The notes under the pieces are model-generated. The model did not search any database. It was not told where the DNA came from and worked only from the letters and a program-made list of their open reading frames with translations. Positions 1 through 5,377 of a stretch of DNA of 5,734 bases are shown here, piece by piece (within the stretch, counting starts at the first letter, position 1; each line of letters begins with the position of its first letter). The position numbers and the translations under genes are program-made. Source of the stretch: an uncultured Chthonomonas sp. Its GTDB lineage: Bacteria; Armatimonadota; Chthonomonadetes; Chthonomonadales; CAJBBX01. The DNA is taken from assembly GCA_903886985.1 (NCBI GenBank), contig CAISOI010000100.1, positions 1 to 5,734 of the forward strand, given 5' to 3'.

Positions 1-401
1 CCAAGAAATTCACCGTCGACTCCCTCACCGACATCATGCCCATCACCGACGAGATTGTCTGCAAAGTCAGAGACAACATCTATAATTTTCCTGCCTACCT
101 TGGATCTCAGAAATGGATCTATCAAGTCATCATGGACAGCAAGACCAATAAGGTCTTCCTCAAGATTGTTAACATGAACGGTCAGCCGCGGACTACTGAT
201 ATTGATTTGCGAGGAATAAGTCGCGTTAAGCCCATGGCAAAACGGGTCGTCCTTTCGGGTTCCAAACCTCTGGATACAAATACGATTGATGACCCCAAAC
301 ACATAGTGCCTGTGACCTCGACCTTCTCGGTACCCGGAACCAAATTCAAATACACTATGCCTCCCTACTCTATCTCTATCTTGATAATGGATTTGAAATA
401 G
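1..401 (+). CDS. Alpha-L-arabinofuranosidase, GH51 type, C-terminal end (5' partial)
   Basis: The reading frame is open from base 3 and ends at TAG 399-401, so this is the last ~132 residues of a gene that starts before the window. The ATG at 36 is internal and has no Shine-Dalgarno site. The segment fits the C-terminal beta-sandwich of GH51 alpha-L-arabinofuranosidases. It has a strand pattern around KVFLKIVNMNG (persistence of the sugar-hydrolase 'VVN' strand), a VVLSGS-like strand followed by a 'DDPKHIVPVTSTF' segment, and a closing 'YTMPPYSISIL' strand, which matches the usual family ending (FxYTFPxxSxTVL). The family releases terminal arabinose from arabinan or arabinoxylan. The catalytic TIM barrel lies upstream and is not visible, so substrate and localisation cannot be judged. 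A terminator follows within 25 bp, so it is probably the last gene of its transcript. Confidence 0.8.
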   Translation, partial: KKFTVDSLTDIMPITDEIVCKVRDNIYNFPAYLGSQKWIYQVIMDSKTNKVFLKIVNMNGQPRTTDIDLRGISRVKPMAKRVVLSGSKPLDTNTIDDPKHIVPVTSTFSVPGTKFKYTMPPYSISILIMDLK

Positions 402-423
402 CACACCGTTTAGCATACTATGA

Positions 424-458
424 GGCTGCGCTGCTTAAAATCTTGGCGCAGCCCTTTT
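424..458 (+). terminator. Rho-independent terminator after the arabinofuranosidase gene
   Basis: A perfect 8-bp GC-rich stem (ggctgcgc at 424-431 pairing with gcgcagcc at 446-453) encloses a 14-base loop and is followed by C and four T (455-458). It starts 22 bp after the TAG of the upstream gene. The T tract is short, so termination may be incomplete. Confidence 0.75.
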
Positions 459-543
459 AGTAACCTCCTGCTTGTACAAGAATTTGTCCAATTTCAAATG
501 CTCCGATTGTATACCAATGTGAACAAGAAATATTGATTGGGAC

Positions 544-548
544 GGAGG
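544..548 (+). promoter_or_regulatory. Shine-Dalgarno site that sets a TTG start at 557
   Basis: GGAGG lies 8 bases before a TTG codon at 557-559. An upstream in-frame TTG at 533 has no comparable site and would put this GGAGG inside the gene. The spacing therefore favours TTG 557 as the start. No ATG is available near the beginning of this frame. Confidence 0.75.
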
Positions 549-556
549 ATTTCACA

Positions 557-1219
557 TTGACAGAAGAGCCACAGATTCACTGCGCCGGTAAACGTAGACA
601 ACTATTTTTCCTGAAGATTACAATTCCTATCATTATCATAGGTCTACTATTCATTGCATTTAAGAGTAGATCGCAATCCACTTCTGATCCACTGGATGGA
701 GATATGGAAGAGGCGTCACTTGGACTATCCAATCTTATCGAAAAGACTCCTGTCGACAAGAAGTGGTCTACGTTGGTAACTTCTACACACAGTGCAAATC
801 CCGGCCTGCGTTATGCGGCAATAGATGCTATCAGCAGTCTGAGAACTCCAGATGCTGTAAGATTGCTTGAGGATGCTCTCCATGATTCCGCATCCCACGT
901 CAGGCAGCGCGCAATTGAATCACTACCCAATGTAGATTTTAAGTCTGGCTTTAAAGCACTGCTCGGAGCACTTAATGATGACGATACGTGGATGCGCCAA
1001 GCAGCAGTTAATCAGATTGGCGCGCTCACGCAGCAAAATCCCATCGAATGCAAACATGCAGTACAAGACTTAGTTGCGTTGCTTCACAGCGATGATAAGA
1101 CGCTAATGTCACTGGCTACTGGAGTGTTGCACCGGATCACCGGCAATAATTGGGTAATCAAAAGCAAACAATCCGTTACAGAAAAGTCCGCCGTGATTAA
1201 CCATTGGGATACGTGGTGA
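557..1219 (+). CDS. Membrane-anchored HEAT-repeat protein (first half of a HEAT-thioredoxin gene, ends at in-frame TGA)
   Basis: From the TTG at 557 this reads 220 residues to TGA 1217-1219. KRR at residues 12-14 is followed by a hydrophobic segment at about 16-35 (FFLKITIPIIIIGLLFIAF), which looks like an N-in signal anchor placing the rest in the periplasm. Residues about 79-196 form three to four HEAT-type helical pairs (LRYAAIDAISSL, VRQRAIESL, MRQAAVNQIGAL, LMSLATGVLHRITG). Such repeats usually serve as a protein-binding scaffold. The end, RITG then NHWDTW, resembles the 'LTG...W..WW' tail that closes HEAT domains in many environmental bacteria, so the TGA falls where a second Trp would be expected. 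The same frame continues beyond the TGA into a TlpA-like thioredoxin domain, so this is probably not the full intended protein. No convincing promoter was found in 459-543. The HEAT call is solid, but the partner is unknown. Confidence 0.75.
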   Translation: MTEEPQIHCAGKRRQLFFLKITIPIIIIGLLFIAFKSRSQSTSDPLDGDMEEASLGLSNLIEKTPVDKKWSTLVTSTHSANPGLRYAAIDAISSLRTPDAVRLLEDALHDSASHVRQRAIESLPNVDFKSGFKALLGALNDDDTWMRQAAVNQIGALTQQNPIECKHAVQDLVALLHSDDKTLMSLATGVLHRITGNNWVIKSKQSVTEKSAVINHWDTW

Positions 1220-1717
1220 CAAACTGCAAAAGCTCGCGACGAATACCGGTATGCCGACTTCGACCTACATCCGGCCAAACAGACGCGCACTGATCCTTCT
1301 CCTGATTTCGACATCCGCGACATTGAAGGCAACAGTATCAACTTAAGAAGTCAGGCTCACAAAGTAACCCTGCTCAACTTCTATGGCACTTGGTGCGCAC
1401 CCTGCCAAATTGAAATTCCGGATTTGAAACGGCTAAGCACATCGTTTAATAGAGACAAACTCGAAGTCATTGGTATAGCTCTCTCTGAACAAAATGGGGC
1501 AGACGGTCTGCGAAAATGGTGCTCATTGCACGGCGTGACATACAGGCAGGCACTGGCAACTGATGCCATCCGAGAAGCATTTGGGCACATTGATGAAGTG
1601 CCGGTATCAATACTGATAGATAGTGAAGGCAAAATAGTAAGAAGGTGGGAAGGTGAACGCGACTTTCGGACTTTCAATCTCGCGGTTAAGAGTTGCCTGA
1701 CCGATACTAGGAAGTAA
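1220..1717 (+). pseudogene. TlpA/ResA-like thioredoxin domain, in frame with the HEAT gene but lacking its own start
   Basis: The frame runs without a stop from the codon after TGA 1217-1219 to TAA 1715-1717, giving 165 residues. It shows a TlpA/AhpC-TSA-like thioredoxin fold: 'PDFDIRDIEGN' lead-in strand, 'TLLNFYGTWCAPC' with active-site Cys codons at 1394-1396 and 1403-1405, 'LEVIGIAL' strand, and 'EVPVSILID' with the cis-Pro codon at 1601-1603. All residues needed for a dithiol oxidoreductase are present. There is no ATG, GTG or TTG in frame between the TGA and TTG 1424, which lies after the CxxC, and no Shine-Dalgarno site was seen. The domain can therefore only be made by reading through the TGA of the HEAT gene (a joined product of 386 codons, TGA at codon 221), or it is a broken gene. 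Relatives reduce disulfides in the periplasm, for example in apocytochrome c. Calling it a pseudogene is a judgement; the domain itself looks undecayed. Confidence 0.7.
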
Positions 1718-1772
1718 CAGTCCAAAATTCAGCAAACAAGAAGAGACTTTCCAGTATTTGAATGCCCGTTTC

Positions 1773-1802
1773 ATTACAACTGAAGAGGATTCGCACTATA
1801 AT
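1773..1802 (+). promoter_or_regulatory. Sigma-70-type promoter for the beta-propeller/di-heme gene
   Basis: A perfect -10 box TATAAT lies at 1797-1802. A weak -35 candidate, ATTACA at 1773-1778 (4 of 6 matches to TTGACA), is 18 bp upstream. Transcription would start near 1809, leaving a leader of about 35 bases before ATG 1843. The site sits in the 125-bp gap after the thioredoxin half, where no terminator is evident, so some read-through from upstream is also possible. Confidence 0.55.
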
Positions 1803-1842
1803 AGACTGATTGCTACAAAGTCCGAATTCCTTTTGAGATAGT

Positions 1843-3618
1843 ATGATAACACCTATGCGCCAAATTCCCATTTTGCTTTGTATATCAGGTTCTATGTTAA
1901 TTGCAATGGCTGTCGGTGGTCCATTGGTAACTGCCAAGTCTGATGATTCAGCACGCACGGCGATTCAACCAGCTCTGGATGGCAACCGTGGTCCCTTCGA
2001 AATTGCGTTCAACAGTGCAGGTACGACTGCCTATGTCACTGAATTTGACGAAGGTGCTATTGCAGTAATTGATAGAATGTCCGGCAAGGTACTTCGTCAT
2101 ATATCAACTAATGGCACCCACCCTACCGGCATTGCCGCAATTCAAAACAGCACTTCCGTGATCGTTACCAACAGTTTCAGTGGTTCCATCGTAAAGATCG
2201 ACACAACAACCGGAGTTTGCAAGTGGCTGGTTCAACTCGGAATGCCCTGGGATGTTGTTGTTTCACCGGATGGCTCTCGTGCCTATGTATCGATTAGCCA
2301 GTTGGACAAAGTTGTTGTCATCGACATTGCAAAATGGTCCTTCATTGGGGCAATGCCCACAGGTCATCGACCTCGATCACTTGCCATTTCACCTGATGGG
2401 AACACCGTTGTTAGCGGCAATATGACCGACGGTTCTATAAGCTACCTAGACACGGCCTCCTTATCTTTAAAGGCAAGTTCCACTGTTCCTTCCGTCAATC
2501 TCAGGGGAATCGACATATTTCCAGATGGTCGCACAGTATTTGTGGTCGCACAAAAGGCGCAAAATGAGCGCCCCACCGAGACTGCAATTGGTATATGGTC
2601 CAACCAAGCCTTTCTTCAGGTACCAAATGGTCCCCGCAATGGCGTGCAAAACCTTTGGTTGGACTTAATGGGCAAAGATGTTTCCGATCCTGATTCGATT
2701 GTTCTGGATTCAACGAAGTCGCGGGCGTTCATCACCTGTAATGGTGGACACAGTGTCAACATGGTTCCGGTAAGGGGCGGCGAAACACTAACGGTACAGA
2801 ATGTTGGATCCTGCCCCAGAGGATTGACGTTTACTCCGGATCAAAAAGAACTCTGGGTCGCGAACAGCCTGAGTAACGATATTGCTGTAATCAATCCAGA
2901 ATCACTTAAGAGAGAACGACGGATCAACCTTGGGGCAACAGCCCATAAAGATTCGACTATACTTGGCAAGTATCTCTTTTCAACCGCAACTATCGTTAAG
3001 GGAGAACAGTTCAGCTGTAACTCGTGCCATCCTGATGGCGGAACGGACGGCATCTCCTGGAAGTTTGTGCACGTGAAAGACGTTCTCGGGAAAGAGACTG
3101 ACAGGAATGCCAAGAGCCTGATTGGTAATATCGGCAGTGCAGGTCCATTCCGGTGGAGCGGACACGAGCCTTCTATAGCTGCATTCATCGAAGAAGAAAT
3201 TCCCGGACTCATGCAGGGCGCCAAACCTACGCAAACACAAGTGGAAGCGATAGAACGATACGTTAATTCATTATCTGCGCCGCCAAATCCATTCCGCAAT
3301 CCAGATGGGACTCATTCCACCAAAGGATTGCGGGGGAAATCGTTATTTGAAGGAAAAGCAGAGTGTGTTTCTTGTCACACGGGTTCCCGGTTTGGCGGGA
3401 CAAAGAAGGCATGGATCGGCACAACTCCGGAAGGAGTAATTCTGCAGGTGCCGAAACTTACTGCAGTGTATGACTCCTATCCTTACCTCCATAATGGCAA
3501 GGCAAAAACACTGGAAGAGGTATTCTTACTCTATAACCCGAAACAGTTGCATGGTAAAGCGCATTTGTTGAGTCCGGAAGAAATGAAAGACCTCATCGAA
3601 TACGTATTAGAGTTGTAG
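1843..3618 (+). CDS. Exported YVTN beta-propeller / di-heme cytochrome c peroxidase-like protein
   Basis: 591 residues, ATG 1843 to TAG 3616-3618. GAG at 1835-1837 sits 5 bases before this ATG; a second ATG at 1855 has no ribosome site. Residues about 5-31 form a Sec signal peptide (positive start, hydrophobic core, VTA before the likely cut). Residues about 45-360 are a beta-propeller of YVTN type, with repeated units such as 'VVVSPDGSRAYVS', 'LAISPDGNTVVSG' and 'LTFTPDQKELWVANS'. The C-terminal part is a di-heme peroxidase (CcpA/MauG-related) with CNSCH at 392-396, CVSCH at 508-512 and the family motif PYLHNG at 546-551 followed by KTLEEVF. Members reduce peroxide or oxidise a partner using c-type hemes in the periplasm; the propeller probably docks a partner or substrate. 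Both heme sites are intact. Which electron donor or substrate it uses cannot be read from the sequence. It lies between two exported thioredoxin-like genes, which may assist its maturation. Confidence 0.88.
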   Translation: MITPMRQIPILLCISGSMLIAMAVGGPLVTAKSDDSARTAIQPALDGNRGPFEIAFNSAGTTAYVTEFDEGAIAVIDRMSGKVLRHISTNGTHPTGIAAIQNSTSVIVTNSFSGSIVKIDTTTGVCKWLVQLGMPWDVVVSPDGSRAYVSISQLDKVVVIDIAKWSFIGAMPTGHRPRSLAISPDGNTVVSGNMTDGSISYLDTASLSLKASSTVPSVNLRGIDIFPDGRTVFVVAQKAQNERPTETAIGIWSNQAFLQVPNGPRNGVQNLWLDLMGKDVSDPDSIVLDSTKSRAFITCNGGHSVNMVPVRGGETLTVQNVGSCPRGLTFTPDQKELWVANSLSNDIAVINPESLKRERRINLGATAHKDSTILGKYLFSTATIVKGEQFSCNSCHPDGGTDGISWKFVHVKDVLGKETDRNAKSLIGNIGSAGPFRWSGHEPSIAAFIEEEIPGLMQGAKPTQTQVEAIERYVNSLSAPPNPFRNPDGTHSTKGLRGKSLFEGKAECVSCHTGSRFGGTKKAWIGTTPEGVILQVPKLTAVYDSYPYLHNGKAKTLEEVFLLYNPKQLHGKAHLLSPEEMKDLIEYVLEL

Positions 3619-3626
3619 TAAAAAGG

Positions 3627-3685
3627 TTTGCAATACTTGCAAAATGCGGTGCCAATTCGGACCGTTTAAACCGGGCAATTTGCCC
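3627..3685. repeat. Cluster of short dyads in the gap before the CYRC gene
   Basis: Within 59 bp are a 7-bp inverted repeat with a 3-base loop (tttgcaa 3627-3633, ttgcaaa 3637-3643), the palindrome gtttaaac (3664-3671), and gggcaa-t-ttgccc (3673-3685). None is followed by a T tract, so they do not look like terminators. They could be operator sites or mRNA structure for the gene at 3735. No convincing -35/-10 pair was found in 3619-3734, so the downstream gene may be co-transcribed with the di-heme gene. Confidence 0.35.
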
Positions 3686-3734
3686 ATTCACCATACCGGT
3701 ATCCACCGGATGTCTATTTAGGAGAAGCCGAAAC

Positions 3735-4271
3735 ATGAAGTTTAAAGTTGGAATGCTTGTCGCAGCTACCAGCATGATGGCTGTCGCAGCCTATGCTGCT
3801 ATCGAATCTGGTCTAAAACCTGGCGCAATGCCTGGCGCATTTCAAGTGGTTGATGTAACCGGACCAAACAAGGGTCGGGAACTCTGCTACCGTTGCCAAT
3901 ATGGCGCATCCCCTGTCGTCGCAGCATTTGTTAATGGAGATGCTACCAAAGCCTCCAAGCTTGTTGCTGATCTTCAGAAGATTGTTGATGCACACAAGGA
4001 TCAGAAGCTTCGCAGCTTCGTAGTATTCATGGGCGGCCCAGAGCAGAAAGATGCTATCTTGAAAATCGCTGCTGAAAACAAGACCTCCATTCCTTTAACC
4101 TTCTTACCTAAAGGAACCAAAGAGTCGGATATTGCTGCTTACAACATCAACCCATCCGCAAAGAACACCGTTCTTCTTTGGAAGGGAATGGCAGTCAAGA
4201 GCAACTTTGTTGATGTCGATTCCAAGAAGACCGATGAGATCACCAAAGCTGTTGACGCAATGCTCAAATAG
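3735..4271 (+). CDS. Exported thioredoxin-like protein with CYRC motif
   Basis: 178 residues, ATG 3735 to TAG 4269-4271, with AGGAG at 3720-3724 ten bases before the start. Residues 1-21 are a clear signal peptide (KFK, a hydrophobic core, then A-Y-A before A22). The mature part looks thioredoxin-like. It has a lead-in 'FQVVDVTGPNKGREL', then C51-Y-R-C54, then a strand 'PVVAAFV' (59-65), a strand 'RSFVVFMG' (93-100), 'SIPLTFLP' (118-125) with Pro at the usual cis-Pro place, and 'NTVLLWKGMAV' (144-154) as the late beta hairpin. Similar proteins occur as uncharacterised exported proteins in environmental bacteria. A dithiol/disulfide or metal-handling role is inferred; no reaction is established. 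Lys, Val, Ala and Leu codons favour AAG, GTT, GCT and CTT more than in neighbouring genes, a bias that can mark high expression. The own strong terminator downstream and the lack of a clear promoter leave its transcript boundaries open. Confidence 0.72.
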   Translation: MKFKVGMLVAATSMMAVAAYAAIESGLKPGAMPGAFQVVDVTGPNKGRELCYRCQYGASPVVAAFVNGDATKASKLVADLQKIVDAHKDQKLRSFVVFMGGPEQKDAILKIAAENKTSIPLTFLPKGTKESDIAAYNINPSAKNTVLLWKGMAVKSNFVDVDSKKTDEITKAVDAMLK

Positions 4272-4290
4272 AGTTTGCTCCAATAGAAAT

Positions 4291-4321
4291 GACCTGCCTA
4301 TATTTAAGGCAGGTCGTTTTA
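4291..4321 (+). terminator. Strong terminator between convergent genes, possibly bidirectional
   Basis: A perfect 9-bp stem (gacctgcct 4291-4299 with aggcaggtc 4307-4315) has a 7-base loop and is followed by GTTTTA and more T-rich sequence. It begins 20 bp after the TAG of the CYRC gene. Read from the minus strand the hairpin is followed by ATTTCTATT, so it may also end the reductase transcript, whose stop codon is at 4370-4368. Confidence 0.88.
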
Positions 4322-4367
4322 TTTCTCACTTCTGTCGAACAGGTAGGACCGGAAAGATCTCCTGTTA

Positions 4368-5363
4368 CTACCTCTCGCAAGCTTGACTAACGCTCGCAAG
4401 TACAAACGGATCTGCGAGTATATGTTGCATCGATGCCCCCGATAGAAACGCCTTTTTCTTTGTAGATTTGACCATCTCAGGGTGACCACAAAGAAACACA
4501 CGATGGCCATTGAGTTTTGGATTTTGCGTTAATGCGATCTCTGCAGCTCTTCCATTATTAACACCCTCAGCGTCCACGTCGTCCACGCAAGGGAAATACT
4601 TGAAATTCGCAAATTCCGCCTCAAGATGTCGAAGGCGGTCTATGAAATACAACCCCGCAACAGAGTAACTGCCATGATAGAGCCGAATGCCTCCACGATG
4701 TCCGCTGCGGAGTGCATCAAGAGTAATCCCGTAGAGCGGTGCTAAGCCTGAGCCAGTTCCAACCAGAAGCATTTCCGCGTCTTTGGCATCCTCAGTATAG
4801 AAACATGAGCCAAATGGTCCAGATAATTCTAAGCGGCCCCCTGGCTTACAGTCGTTACAAATCCATTCGCTCATCACCCCGCCCGGAAGCCGTCGGATGT
4901 GGAATTCATAAATGCCGCCCTCAGAAGGAAGCGATGCTACCGAGTAACTCCTAGTTAACCCATCTTCAGTCCGAGTGATATGAACAAATTGCCCGGGGCG
5001 AAAAGTAAATGGGATATCTGCCTTGACGGTAAGCAGTACTATCTCACAATTCAACCATTCTTTGGATACAATTGTCGCGGGTGTCCGAGAAATTACTTCA
5101 TCTCCTGCGAGTACAACGTTTATATCACTATCAGGTTTGCAGATGCAAGAAAGAAAGTAACCGCTCTCTTTCAAGGCTTGCCTTAAACCGACTTGAGAGG
5201 ATGCTGGCGGTTTGTGATCTACCGCCTGCATCATACAGGATTGGCATATTCCGCTTCGACAGGAATTTGGAATTTTCTGTTCGCATCTTAGAAGACAATC
5301 TAAAACGGTCTCATCCTCCGCTAACGGATAATCCATTCCCAAGTATCGAACGCGTGCTTCCAA
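4368..5363 (-). CDS. 2Fe-2S ferredoxin / FAD / NAD(P)H oxidoreductase (oxygenase-reductase type)
   Basis: 331 residues read from a TTG at 5363-5361 to TAG 4370-4368. GGGAG overlapping the globin stop codon lies about 10 bases before the TTG, and the 2Fe-2S domain begins at once, so this start is favoured over the later ATG (residue 10). Domains in order: plant-type 2Fe-2S ferredoxin with C35-x4-C40-x2-C43 and C73 (29 residues later, the classic spacing); FAD-binding barrel with RSYS at 138-141; NAD(P)-binding fold with GTGSGLAP at 202-209 and CGHPEMV at 292-298. This is the layout of MmoC/BenC-type reductases, which pass electrons from NAD(P)H through FAD and the iron-sulfur cluster to an acceptor such as an oxygenase. 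No oxygenase is visible here. The gene follows a truncated hemoglobin by 14 bp, so that globin is the likely acceptor. The protein is cytoplasmic, with no signal peptide. Confidence 0.9.
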   Translation of the reverse strand: MEARVRYLGMDYPLAEDETVLDCLLRCEQKIPNSCRSGICQSCMMQAVDHKPPASSQVGLRQALKESGYFLSCICKPDSDINVVLAGDEVISRTPATIVSKEWLNCEIVLLTVKADIPFTFRPGQFVHITRTEDGLTRSYSVASLPSEGGIYEFHIRRLPGGVMSEWICNDCKPGGRLELSGPFGSCFYTEDAKDAEMLLVGTGSGLAPLYGITLDALRSGHRGGIRLYHGSYSVAGLYFIDRLRHLEAEFANFKYFPCVDDVDAEGVNNGRAAEIALTQNPKLNGHRVFLCGHPEMVKSTKKKAFLSGASMQHILADPFVLASVSQACER

Positions 5364-5377
5364 TTGCAGGTCGCTCC

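Noticed and set aside
1217..1260. Selenocysteine insertion at the in-frame TGA
   Set aside because: The TGA is not at a catalytic cysteine place (the CAPC lies 60 codons later and is intact), and no stem-loop of bacterial SECIS type is visible just downstream; the ataccggtat palindrome has no loop.
1424..1717. Independent gene starting at TTG 1424
   Set aside because: It would begin after the CxxC motif and cut the thioredoxin fold in two, and no Shine-Dalgarno site precedes it.
1381..1725. 114-residue minus-strand frame opposite the thioredoxin half
   Set aside because: The plus strand codes for a complete thioredoxin active site and cis-Pro; the minus frame has no recognisable domain.
1855..1935. 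Lipoprotein signal in the di-heme protein
   Set aside because: The only Cys in the signal segment (residue 13) lies early in the hydrophobic core with no lipobox before it.
2841..3299. 152-residue minus-strand frame opposite the di-heme gene
   Set aside because: It is the complement of a gene with clear domains and heme motifs; its own translation shows no recognisable domain.
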